Shown: piece after piece, positions 1 through 6,922 of the stretch | Layout: every line of letters begins with the position of its first letter | How positions within the stretch are numbered: position 1 is the stretch's first letter | Position numbers and translations under genes: made by a program | NCBI GenBank assembly: GCA_905214995.1 | Contig: CAJMOT010000067.1 | Location: 1 to 11,634 of the forward strand | Reading direction: 5' to 3' | Source of the DNA: an uncultured bacterium | GTDB lineage: Bacteria > Verrucomicrobiota > Verrucomicrobiia > Opitutales > Intestinicryptomonadaceae | Length of the DNA: 11,634 nucleotides | Notes under the pieces: generated by a model | Database searches by the model: none | Seen by the model: the letters and a program-made list of their open reading frames with translations, nothing else | Told to the model about the DNA's origin: nothing

Positions 1-40
1 GGGGGGGTAATGTGTTCTTGGAATAGGAGTTATATTGCAT

Positions 41-1462
41 ATGAAAAATCTGTTGTCACTCGCGGCTGTTGCCGCCGTCCTCGCGCCGTTTGCGCATTTG
101 TCTGCGCAGACGTTTACCCTTACGCAGTACGATAAATTCGCCAATTGGACTTCGCCCGACATTTGGAGCATAGAGGGCGAAACCTCCCAAACGTATCCGT
201 TGGAAAGCGGCGATGTCGTCATGCACAACGACAGCCAAACTTTCGGCCAGGTCATCACGGTTAACGCTTCCGTCAACATAGATTCGCTCGATATCGCCCT
301 TAGGGGAGGCGGCGTCAACCATTTCAAATTGTTGGTTTCCTCCGGAAGAACCATGCAGATTTCCGAAGATTCCGCAATAAACGCCTCTTATGCTTGGTAT
401 CAATTTATGCTCGGGGGAACCGGATCAATAAATTTCCGAAAGAATTTGACTCTGAAAAACGACATATCGGATCTCGGATCTTCGCAGGCGTCGTTAATTT
501 CATTGGGGGAATCCAACACCGACCCGCTCTCTTTGCTGAGAATAGGCGGCGATTTGAATATAGAGAAAAACGCTTCGGGCGATATGCGCGTATATATGAA
601 CGCCAACAACATCACTATTGGCGGAAGCATAAATATCGCGCAGGGAGCGCAGCTGCATCTCGCGCGCTGCGTCACGGGGGTTGAATCGGTTTACAGCATT
701 GGCGGAATCAACGGCGGCGGGCATCTCTTTTTGGGCTTTAATTCCAATACATATTGGAACCAAAAATCCGTCGCCAATATAACTATCACAAACGGTGGGT
801 CTTGGAGCGGAACGTTCAGAAAAGAGACGACCAACGCGGAGAGCCGTTTGAACGTGACGATGAGCGGCAGCGGGACGCAGGATTTCAGGGTTTCCTCCGC
901 AACCTTTGTCGAAGGCGCCGCGAATTCCAACGTAATAGACACTCTCACCGTCAACAGCGGCGTTTTCAACTACGGCGCGGGCGACTTCGTTTCGGGCAGC
1001 CTGATTCTCAACGGCGGAAAGTTCGGCGCGGCGTCTTTGATGGATTCCGGCACCTCCGCGGACGTGGGCGTCGCGCGCTTTGAGAACGGCATATGGAACG
1101 GGGGCGCGATAATTTTGGACGTGTCGACCGTAGACGCCACTTTTGACAAAATCGCGTTTTCGGGTCTCTTTGAAAAGGGCGAGGGGGATATATCCTTGGA
1201 ATTTCGGTTCGACGCCGAGGGCATGGCGGAGCTCATAGAGATGGGATTTTCCACTTTCGAGGACATGATAGTCTACGCCCCGGGGAGCTCCATAGAGGGC
1301 GCCGTTTTGAACGGAGTTTCCAACGGGTTCGCATGGGAGGCGGTCTTTGGCGCAACCGGCATGGACGTGACGTTTTCCGCCGTTCCCGAGCCCGCCGCCA
1401 TTGCGGTTTTGTTCGGAGTTTCCGCGCTTCTTTTCGCCGCGTTCCGCAGGGGGAGGAAGTGA
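41..1462 (+). CDS. PEP-CTERM sorting domain protein, secreted beta-rich surface protein
   Basis: A 473-residue exported protein of unknown specific function. Residues 1-23 form a signal peptide (MKNLLS, a hydrophobic Ala/Val/Leu core, then LSAQ). The central part is rich in Gly, Asn, Ser and short beta-type segments with repeated 'NGG' and 'GG' turns, as in autotransporter-like beta-helix passengers. The last 26 residues (448-473) are a PEP-CTERM tail: VPEP, a hydrophobic stretch, then FRRGRK. In this family the tail is recognised by an exosortase, which removes it on the way to the cell surface; no exosortase gene is in this window. I chose the ATG at 41 over the in-frame TTG at 35 because AGGAG at 25-29 lies 11 bases upstream of it and the signal peptide starts there. 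The gene stands alone and is followed by a strong terminator. The promoter is outside the window. The PEP-CTERM call is firm; the beta-helix fold is an inference from composition. Confidence 0.88.
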   Translation: MKNLLSLAAVAAVLAPFAHLSAQTFTLTQYDKFANWTSPDIWSIEGETSQTYPLESGDVVMHNDSQTFGQVITVNASVNIDSLDIALRGGGVNHFKLLVSSGRTMQISEDSAINASYAWYQFMLGGTGSINFRKNLTLKNDISDLGSSQASLISLGESNTDPLSLLRIGGDLNIEKNASGDMRVYMNANNITIGGSINIAQGAQLHLARCVTGVESVYSIGGINGGGHLFLGFNSNTYWNQKSVANITITNGGSWSGTFRKETTNAESRLNVTMSGSGTQDFRVSSATFVEGAANSNVIDTLTVNSGVFNYGAGDFVSGSLILNGGKFGAASLMDSGTSADVGVARFENGIWNGGAIILDVSTVDATFDKIAFSGLFEKGEGDISLEFRFDAEGMAELIEMGFSTFEDMIVYAPGSSIEGAVLNGVSNGFAWEAVFGATGMDVTFSAVPEPAAIAVLFGVSALLFAAFRRGRK

Positions 1463-1554
1463 AGATGGGGAATGCGATTCCTATTTTCTCCGGCATCGGC
1501 TCCGCTTAGTTCGCGTTCGTCCGGTCTCGGTTCATATTCCGCCTGAAATGCGGG

Positions 1555-1588
1555 AAAAGGCGCGCTTCTTTCGGGAGCGCGCCTTTTT
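1555..1588 (+). terminator. Rho-independent terminator after the PEP-CTERM gene, probably bidirectional
   Basis: A perfect 12-bp inverted repeat (1555-1566 with 1576-1587) encloses a 9-base loop. The left arm begins AAAAGGCGCGCT and the right arm runs into TTTTT. On the minus strand the same hairpin ends in a run of four T, so it could also stop transcripts leaving rho, which converges on it from 1734. Confidence 0.9.
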
Positions 1589-1733
1589 ATGCTTCTTTGG
1601 GCAATGCGGGTTAAGCCTCGGCAAAAAGGCGAGCTGAAGCCCCCGCGCAGGCGAATTGTTTCTTATGTTTTACCGCCGCCTGCGGCGGATTGCGCGTAAC
1701 GGTAAGTTCCCGAATTACTCCGCAGAGGAGACT

Positions 1734-2858
1734 TTACAGTATAAGCGACAAAAACTCGGCGTTCGATTTCGTCTGCCCCATGCGCTCTATGAGCGTCTCC
1801 GCGGCGTCTTCGACTTTCGAGCCCGCCATCGCGCGCCGCAGGAAAGAGGCGGCTTCAAGCTCTTTTGCCGAAAGCAGCAGCTCCTCGCGGCGCGTGCCGG
1901 AGGCAGCGAGGTTTATCGCGGGCCATATTCTGAGCTCCGCCACTTTGCGGTCGAGAACCATCTCCATGTTGCCGGTGCCCTTGAACTCCTGGAAAATCAG
2001 GTCGTCCATGCGCGAGCCCGTTTCCACGAGAGCCGTGGCCACGATCGTGAGGCTGCCGGCCTCCTCGGTGTTGCGGGCGGCGGAAAAGATCTGGCGCGGC
2101 CTTTCGAGCGCGCGTATGTCGAGCCCGCCCGTCATGGTCCTGCCCCCGTTTGCCTTGGCGGAGTTGTGCGCCCTCGATAGGCGCGTAATGGAATCCATCA
2201 GCAGCACTACGTCCCGGCCGACTTCCGCGAGGCGCTTAGCGCGCTCGAGCGCGAGGTCCGCAATCCTGATATGCGTTTCGATGTTTTCGTCGTTGGAGGA
2301 CGCGAAAATTTCCGCCTGCGGAAGGTCCATTCTGAAGTCCGTCACCTCTTCCGGCCTCTCGTCGACGAGAAGTATCATGAGGTGGCACTCCGGGTGGTTG
2401 GCTATCACCCCGTAAGCGATGTCTTTCAGGAGCGTCGTCTTTCCGGTGCGGGGCGGGGCGACTATCAGGCCGCGCGTCCCCTTTCCTATCGGGCAGAAAA
2501 TGTCCATTATGCGCGAGCTCATCCGCTCCTCCTTAGTCTCGAGGCGCAGTTTTTCCTCGGGCGCTATTGTCGTGAGATTCTGGAATTGCTGGATTTTCCT
2601 GCGCTCGGGGCAAGGCAGCCCGTCGATGGTCTCGATGAAGCGCACTTTGGGGTTTGGGTGCCCCGCGGCGCGGTGCGCCTTTGCCTTTATGAACTGCCCC
2701 TTCTTGACGTTGAAACGCTGTACGAGCTCCTTTGGCACGTACGGGTCGGTATTGCGCATTTTTCCCGAGCGCGCCGGGTCGAGCAGAACGCCGTTGTTGT
2801 TCGTAGTCGGGGCGAAAATGCCCGAGACTTCCATTATTTCAAGGTCTTTGTTTTCCAT
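1734..2858 (-). CDS. rho: Transcription termination factor Rho, short form lacking the N-terminal helical domain
   Basis: A hexameric RNA-dependent ATPase and helicase that terminates transcription. The motor domain is complete: Walker A APPRTGKTT at residues 134-142 (K140), catalytic Glu E167 in VDERPEE, Walker B VVLLMDSITR with D222, the Q-loop region around GRTMTGGLD (239-247), the R-loop EFKGTGNMEM (291-300) and arginine finger R323 in SGTRREEL. With start ATG at 2858 the protein has 374 residues; E. coli Rho has 419, and the motor motifs sit about 44 residues earlier here. The missing part matches the N-terminal helical subdomain. The following OB-fold is recognisable only in its second half (DPYVPKELVQRFNVKKG), and the aromatic GFGF-type RNA-binding strand is replaced by NNNGVLL. 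The frame stays open upstream to a TTG at 2972, but that stretch does not resemble Rho. No clear Shine-Dalgarno precedes 2858; an internal ATG at residue 9 is another possibility. Confidence 0.95.
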   Translation of the reverse strand: MENKDLEIMEVSGIFAPTTNNNGVLLDPARSGKMRNTDPYVPKELVQRFNVKKGQFIKAKAHRAAGHPNPKVRFIETIDGLPCPERRKIQQFQNLTTIAPEEKLRLETKEERMSSRIMDIFCPIGKGTRGLIVAPPRTGKTTLLKDIAYGVIANHPECHLMILLVDERPEEVTDFRMDLPQAEIFASSNDENIETHIRIADLALERAKRLAEVGRDVVLLMDSITRLSRAHNSAKANGGRTMTGGLDIRALERPRQIFSAARNTEEAGSLTIVATALVETGSRMDDLIFQEFKGTGNMEMVLDRKVAELRIWPAINLAASGTRREELLLSAKELEAASFLRRAMAGSKVEDAAETLIERMGQTKSNAEFLSLIL

Positions 2859-2882
2859 TTTGTGGGCGCTGTGGCGCGTCGT

Positions 2883-2913
2883 GTTATATGTGCGGTTTGC
2901 GGGCAAAGCGCAA
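2883..2913 (-). promoter_or_regulatory. Weak candidate promoter for rho
   Basis: On the minus strand TATAAC (2888-2883) resembles a -10 box and TTGCGC (2913-2908) a poor -35 box. The 19-base spacer is longer than ideal. It would start transcription about 18 bases before the rho ATG. The rest of the 265-base gap between exbD and rho (2859-3123) shows no gene that I can support and no T-tailed terminator for exbD, so read-through from exbD into rho is also possible. Confidence 0.25.
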
Positions 2914-3123
2914 TAGTCCGAAAGAAAATCCCTCCTGCGGGTTGCGGCGGCGGAGAAACCGTCCCGCCCCAATGCCGCCGAGTCCGCATCAAAATATGCG
3001 ATTTAACAAATCGCGGCCGCGGCGTTTCGTTTTTTACGTCCGACATATTGACTCCAAACGGCGCGCGATGGCAATCTTTTTTTTGGGCGTAGGCCGGCAT
3101 TTTCCGCTCCGGGCGGGAAACGC

Positions 3124-3525
3124 CTATTCGGAAACCGATTGCAGGGAGAGCTTTCTGACTTTCGAGAGCCTGGCGAAGTCCACGACCTTCATCACGTTTT
3201 GCAGCGACGAATCCCTGTCGCCGAGCACGATAAGCTCGGGCGTTTCCGAGGCGGCTATTTCGCGTATTTTTGATTCGAGCGCGGATTCGGAGATTTCGTC
3301 GGCATTCCAGTAAAACTTGCCGTCTTTCGAGACCGACACGGTGGCGGGCTTGTTTTTGGAGAGGCTTTCAGAGGACTTCATCGACGGCGGCGTAATGTCC
3401 ACCGCGTAGATTTCCTTGAATTGCATTGTGAGCAAAAAGAAGAAAATCAGGCTCGTGAGCACGTCCACGAGCGGCACTATGTTTATCTCCGCCCGCCTGC
3501 GGCTGCTTCTGCGCAGGATATTCAT
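3124..3525 (-). CDS. exbD: ExbD/TolR-family biopolymer transport protein
   Basis: A 133-residue inner-membrane protein of the ExbD/TolR family, which with an ExbB/TolQ partner forms a proton-driven motor that powers TonB- or Tol-type work at the outer membrane. It has a short basic cytoplasmic start (residues 1-12, RRSSRRR), then one transmembrane helix (about 14-36) carrying the family's essential membrane aspartate as D21 in PLVDVLTSLIFFF. A periplasmic domain follows, with the usual beta pattern (ATVSVSKDGKFYWN) and an ELIVLGDRDSSLQNVMKVVD segment typical of the family. The length is normal. The ATG overlaps the stop of the upstream exbB gene in an ATGA arrangement, which suggests translational coupling; GAGAGAG lies about 8 bases upstream as a modest ribosome site. 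ExbD and TolR cannot be told apart from sequence alone, and no tonB, tolA, tolB or pal gene is in the window. Confidence 0.92.
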   Translation of the reverse strand: MNILRRSSRRRAEINIVPLVDVLTSLIFFFLLTMQFKEIYAVDITPPSMKSSESLSKNKPATVSVSKDGKFYWNADEISESALESKIREIAASETPELIVLGDRDSSLQNVMKVVDFARLSKVRKLSLQSVSE

Positions 3526-4088
3526 CTTGCAGACTCTCTCTTTATGTCGATGAGGCGCTCAACGCAGATGTTTATGCGCGCGCAGAGCTTGTCTATGCGC
3601 CTGTTCAGGTACGAGTTCCCGACGATGGCGGGGATCGCTATGCAAAGCCCGAGAATCGTCGTGGAGAGCGCGAGCGCGACCCCGCGCGATATGGATTCCG
3701 GAGTGGGCGTCGACTCTCCGGTTGCGAAGACCGTCACGAGCCCCGCCACGGTTCCGAGCAGCCCGAGCAGCGGCGCGGCGGACACCACGATGTCCAGAGC
3801 GAACATTCCGCGCTCGAGCCGCGTTATCTCGAGCTGCGCGAAGGCCTTCAACGCCTCGGGGTCGGGGTTGGAGTTGCGGTTGAAAAACAGAATCCTGCCG
3901 ACTGTCGTCGACAGGTCGCCCTCGTGCTCGGAGATCTTGCCCGAAAGCAGGGCGCTTGCTATCTGCCGCGGCACCACTTTCGATTCGCGCAACGCCACGA
4001 GCCGTTCGACTATTATATATAACGCCACGAACGAGCATAGCAAGAGCGGATACAAAAATATTCCCGCGCCTTCGAGGACGAATTTCAT
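3522..4088 (-). CDS. exbB: ExbB/TolQ/MotA-family proton channel protein
   Basis: A 188-residue inner-membrane protein, the pentameric partner of ExbD in a proton-motive-force motor. Three membrane helices are visible: about 10-30 (IFLYPLLLCSFVALYIIVER), 98-121 (the GLLGTVAGLVTVF motif, T113) and 136-158 (ALALSTTILGLCIAIPAIVGN, T143/T144). The polar Thr residues in helices 2 and 3 match those lining the ion path in ExbB and TolQ. A cytoplasmic loop lies between helices 1 and 2. It is slightly shorter than typical family members. The ATG at 4088 sits 3 bases after the leuD stop and has no Shine-Dalgarno, so it is probably translated by coupling to leuD. Its stop overlaps the exbD start. Whether it serves TonB or Tol cannot be decided here. 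Confidence 0.92.
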   Translation of the reverse strand: MKFVLEGAGIFLYPLLLCSFVALYIIVERLVALRESKVVPRQIASALLSGKISEHEGDLSTTVGRILFFNRNSNPDPEALKAFAQLEITRLERGMFALDIVVSAAPLLGLLGTVAGLVTVFATGESTPTPESISRGVALALSTTILGLCIAIPAIVGNSYLNRRIDKLCARINICVERLIDIKRESAR

Positions 4089-4091
4089 GCG

Positions 4092-4691
4092 CTATTTGAA
4101 GTACGGGAGTTTCGAGGCGGTCTCGGCGATTTCGGCCTCGGCGTCGATGAGGCCGGCGATCGGATCCCACGTTCCGGAGACGAGGGAGGCTCGCGCGTTC
4201 TCCGGCATGGAGCACTTGCAGGAAAAATCCCCGCACGAGACCGCCATGTCGCCGAGGTTTACCTCGACGGGGGCTTCCGGGTCGGCGTCTATGAGCTCGC
4301 CGATTTTCGCGATGTCGCCCGCGGACGCGCACACGCACGGGATTCCGATGGTCGTGGCGTTGCCGAAAAATATCTCCGCGAAGCTCTGGGCGACGATCGC
4401 CCTGAACCCGTAGTGCCAGAGCGACTGCGGCGCGTGTTCGCGCGAGGAGCCGCAGCCGAAATTTTCGCCCGAGAGCAGGATTTTGGCGTTTTGCCTGCGC
4501 GGATCCGTCAGCGGGTGCTTTTTGTCGGTTCCGTCGGGGTTCTTGCGCTCGTCGTAGAAAGCGTATTTGCCGAGCCCCTCGAAAGTCACGCAGACCATGA
4601 AGCGCGCCGGAATGATCCTGTCGGTGTCGATGTCGTTGCCGGGTACGAATACGGCTTTGCCCTTTACTTTTTCGATTTTTTCGAGTGCCAT
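4092..4691 (-). CDS. leuD: 3-isopropylmalate dehydratase small subunit
   Basis: The small (swivel-domain) subunit of the enzyme that isomerises 2- to 3-isopropylmalate in leucine biosynthesis. It works with the iron-sulfur subunit LeuC in the cytoplasm. Seen in the sequence: GNDIDTDRIIPARF (residues 18-31), the substrate-loop motif ENFGCGSSREHAP (76-88), SFAEIFFGNATTIGIPCV (103-120) and a C-terminal WDPIAGLI segment. With ATG at 4691 it has 199 residues, close to E. coli LeuD (201). The frame extends to a TTG at 4736, but MALEKIEKVKG is the natural N-terminus, and AGG lies 5 bases before this ATG as a weak ribosome site. It is the first gene of a tight run with exbB and exbD. No leuC is next to it. 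A related aconitase-family small subunit (for example for methylmalate) is possible but less likely. Confidence 0.93.
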   Translation of the reverse strand: MALEKIEKVKGKAVFVPGNDIDTDRIIPARFMVCVTFEGLGKYAFYDERKNPDGTDKKHPLTDPRRQNAKILLSGENFGCGSSREHAPQSLWHYGFRAIVAQSFAEIFFGNATTIGIPCVCASAGDIAKIGELIDADPEAPVEVNLGDMAVSCGDFSCKCSMPENARASLVSGTWDPIAGLIDAEAEIAETASKLPYFK

Positions 4692-4844
4692 TGTCGCCTG
4701 AAAATTAGAATGATTTTTTTTCGCACTACAACCCAAAAAAGATGTCCAATAAAAAAACGGATTCTTTTGAAAAATAAATTATGGAAATTTTTTTTAGATT
4801 CCGTATGAATTGAGCCGATAAATTTTACAAAAACCGAAAAGCAT
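4692..4844. promoter_or_regulatory. AT-rich divergent spacer between leuD and the lipoprotein gene
   Basis: This 153-base spacer must carry the promoters for leuD (minus strand) and the lipoprotein gene (plus strand). It is strikingly AT-rich compared with its GC-rich surroundings and holds several A/T tracts (T8 at 4714-4721, A6 at 4735-4740, A7 at 4751-4757, T8 at 4788-4795). A TTGAAA at 4767-4772 could be a -35 box for the plus strand, but I found no convincing -10 at normal spacing. I see no leucine-type attenuator or T-box. Exact boxes are not called. Confidence 0.5.
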
Positions 4845-5327
4845 ATGAAAAAGACAATAGCAATAATCGCTCTGGGCGCGGCCCTTTGCGGGTGCCAATC
4901 CGCTCCGGAGGCCTCTCCCGAGCAGCTTTCCATACAGGCCGTATACTCGGTGGACTCGCGCGTGACGACTAATTCCAAGTCGCCCGCGGAGGTCGTGGAC
5001 AAGCTCCAGTCGATCCGCCTCAACGGGTGTCCCGCCGAATTCGTCGACGCCTACCGCGACTACATCAAGGGTTGGGAGTCTCTCGTGGCGGTGGCCAAGA
5101 AGATGTACGCGCAGAACATGCAGAAGGCCTCCTCGGACATCGCGACTTTCGTATCCGACTACCAGTCCAAGCCCATCGAAGCTACGGTAAACCTCAAGAA
5201 GCAGTGGCCTGCGTTCTCCTCCGACATCGACGCCGCCACCGCCAAGCTCGCCAAAAGCTTCGCCGCGATGACCGCCGTCGGCGCCAAGTACAATGCCGTC
5301 TACCAAAAGGATTCGTCGCTGTTCTGA
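4845..5327 (+). CDS. Small lipoprotein of unknown function
   Basis: A 160-residue exported protein that I do not recognise. It starts with KK and a hydrophobic core (TIAIIALGAAL), then a lipobox Leu-Cys-Gly-Cys with lipid-bearing cysteine most likely C17; a Cys at the -2 position (C15) is unusual. The mature part begins QSAPEASPEQ, a flexible tether, and continues as an alpha-helix-rich chain (AVAKKMYAQNMQKA, IDAATAKLAKSFAAM) with no membrane segment, so it may form a small helical bundle at the envelope. There is no clear Shine-Dalgarno before the ATG at 4845. The gene is monocistronic: a divergent AT-rich spacer upstream and a strong terminator downstream. Codons are mostly C- or G-ending, fitting good expression (inference). 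Confidence 0.85.
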   Translation: MKKTIAIIALGAALCGCQSAPEASPEQLSIQAVYSVDSRVTTNSKSPAEVVDKLQSIRLNGCPAEFVDAYRDYIKGWESLVAVAKKMYAQNMQKASSDIATFVSDYQSKPIEATVNLKKQWPAFSSDIDAATAKLAKSFAAMTAVGAKYNAVYQKDSSLF

Positions 5328-5344
5328 TCGGCGGCATTCGCTTG

Positions 5345-5384
5345 AAAAAATCTTCGTTCCCTCGCGGGGGCGGGGATTTTTTTT
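5345..5384 (+). terminator. Rho-independent terminator after the lipoprotein gene
   Basis: A 17-bp stem counting G-U pairs (5345-5361 with 5366-5382) closes on a TCGC tetraloop. The left arm begins AAAAAATC, and the right arm ends GATTTTTTTT, giving an 8-base T run. It starts 18 bases after the lipoprotein stop codon. Confidence 0.92.
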
Positions 5385-5432
5385 GGACTTTTCCCGATTT
5401 TTGGCGTCAAAGGCGTTGTGAGGAAATCCGGC

Positions 5433-6779
5433 ATGGACGACGGCGGCAAATCCGCGTACGAGTGGAAGAACGTTTCGGTGTTCGTGCCGAAAAATCCGCT
5501 CGCGCTGCTTTCTATATTCAAGTCTTTAAGGCACCGGAATTTCGCCATATACTTTGCGGGGATGCTATTCTCGCTGGTGGGCGCGTGGATTCAGCAGGTG
5601 GCGATGGGATGGCTCGTCTACAACCTGACCAATTCGGTGTTTATCCTCTCGCTCTCCGTCTTTCTGGGGCAGATTCCCGCGCTGTTTTTTACGCCGTTCG
5701 CGGGGGTCGTAGCCGACAGGTTCGACAGGCGAAAAATACTTATCGCCACCCAAGTCTGCATGATGTGCCTGAGCTTTGCGCTCGCCTTTGTCGCCCTCTC
5801 GGGCGAGGTAAACATAAACGCCATACTCGCCCTCTGCTTCGTCTCCGGAATAGTGTTCAGCTTCGACGCGCCCGCGCGGCAGTCTCTCTACTCAAAACTC
5901 GTCCCGCCCTCCGACCTCAGCAACGCAATCGCTTTGAATTCCACCGCCATAAACGGGACCCGCTTCATCGGCCCCGCAATAGGAGGGGCGCTCATAGCCT
6001 CGGTCGGCGAGGGAATCTGCTTTCTCATAAACGCCTTTTGCTATCTCGCGATTCTCTTCTCCCTCTACATGATAAAAATCTCGCCTTCGCGCGGCTCCGC
6101 GGGATTGGGGGCGATGCGCGATATCGCGGAGGGCTTCGCGTACATTCGCGACATGCGCCCGATAAGGCTTGTCATAACAATCCTTATGGTTTTCAGCTTC
6201 TTCGGGCTGCCGTTTGCAATGCTTATGCCGGCCTTCGCCAAGGGCGAGCTCGGCGGCGGAAGCCAGACTCTCGGCAACCTCATGAGCTGCGTCGGCTGCG
6301 GGGCGCTCGCTGCCGCCCTGTATCTGGCCGCCCGCAAGAGCGTCCTCGGGCTCGGGCGCGTAATTGTCCTTTCCGGAATGCTCTTCGGCTCCTCCCTCGT
6401 CGCGATTTCCCTCGTCCGCAGCCCCGCGTGCGCCTACTTGATATGCGTTCCCATAGGCTTCGGCATGGTCGCCGTCGCCGCGTCTTGCAACACAATGCTG
6501 CAATCCCTCGTGGACGACTCCAAGCGCGGGCGCGTAATGAGCGTATTTACAATGTCATTCTTCGGCGTTCCCCCGATCGGCAGCATATTGCAGGGTTGGA
6601 TTTCCTCCTTCGCCGGCCTGCCCGCCGTCACCGCGTGCTGCGGGCTCGTCTGCATTTTCGCCTTCGCGGTCTTCGAGTTCCGCCGCAAGAAAATCAGCTC
6701 CCAAGCCAGAAAAATCTACGCCCAAAAAGGCTTGATAATGCCTGAAATGGCAAGGGCATTGCAGCAATCCGCCCGCTGA
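5433..6779 (+). CDS. MFS transporter, MFS_3/EntS-type exporter
   Basis: A 448-residue multi-pass inner-membrane protein of the major facilitator superfamily. It opens the membrane part with LRHRNFAIYFAGMLFSLVGA and QQVAMGWLVYNLTNS, the N-terminal signature of the MFS_3 group that includes the enterobactin exporter EntS and putative drug exporters. The loop 2-3 motif A appears as GVVADRFDRRK (residues 91-101). About twelve hydrophobic segments can be followed, including APARQSLYSKLVPPSDLSNA and INGTRFIGPAIGGAL in the middle. The C-terminal half ends in charged FRRKKISSQARK and a short cytoplasmic tail. Substrate is unknown; no siderophore or drug genes are nearby. I chose ATG 5433 over the in-frame GTG at 5418 because GAGGA at 5420-5424 is then a well-placed ribosome site. 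It stands alone and converges on holA. No clear terminator follows. Confidence 0.9.
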   Translation: MDDGGKSAYEWKNVSVFVPKNPLALLSIFKSLRHRNFAIYFAGMLFSLVGAWIQQVAMGWLVYNLTNSVFILSLSVFLGQIPALFFTPFAGVVADRFDRRKILIATQVCMMCLSFALAFVALSGEVNINAILALCFVSGIVFSFDAPARQSLYSKLVPPSDLSNAIALNSTAINGTRFIGPAIGGALIASVGEGICFLINAFCYLAILFSLYMIKISPSRGSAGLGAMRDIAEGFAYIRDMRPIRLVITILMVFSFFGLPFAMLMPAFAKGELGGGSQTLGNLMSCVGCGALAAALYLAARKSVLGLGRVIVLSGMLFGSSLVAISLVRSPACAYLICVPIGFGMVAVAASCNTMLQSLVDDSKRGRVMSVFTMSFFGVPPIGSILQGWISSFAGLPAVTACCGLVCIFAFAVFEFRRKKISSQARKIYAQKGLIMPEMARALQQSAR

Positions 6780-6910
6780 TTTTCCGCGCCGTTTTGGAAT
6801 TGGGCGAATGCCTATGCGGGCGGTTTGCGGCTGCGGGGCGGCATTTGATAATCCCGCTCCCGCGTTTTGGAAGCTCCCGCCGCCCTTAGCAATCGGCTGC
6901 GCCCGAACGC

Positions 6911-6922
6911 GGATTTAAATCC
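6911..6922. repeat. Perfect 12-bp palindrome in the convergent MFS/holA spacer
   Basis: GGATTTAAATCC reads the same on both strands. It lies in the 188-base spacer 6780-6967 between the ends of the MFS gene and holA, where I see no gene and no T-tailed hairpin. Nearby, AATATT occurs twice at 6936-6949, separated by GG. It could be a protein-binding site or chance. Confidence 0.45.

Noticed and set aside
1673..1688. GC hairpin as a possible rho terminator
   Set aside because: The short stem is followed on the minus strand by TAAAACA, with no T run. The hairpin at 1555-1588 is a much better candidate.
1690..2415. A 241-codon plus-strand open frame opposite rho
   Set aside because: It is a Ser/Arg-rich antisense shadow of the rho gene with no recognisable protein features.
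2859..2972. A 38-residue N-terminal extension of Rho from a TTG at 2972
   Set aside because: The extension does not resemble the Rho N-terminal domain, and it would start at a TTG.
3070..3124. Possible terminator after exbD
   Set aside because: The 8-base run here is T on the plus strand and A on the minus strand, so it is in the wrong direction for exbD. The nearby stem is bulged.
5027..6745. A 572-codon plus-strand open frame
   Set aside because: It is Arg-rich, runs out of frame through the lipoprotein, its terminator and the MFS gene, and has no domain or start signal.
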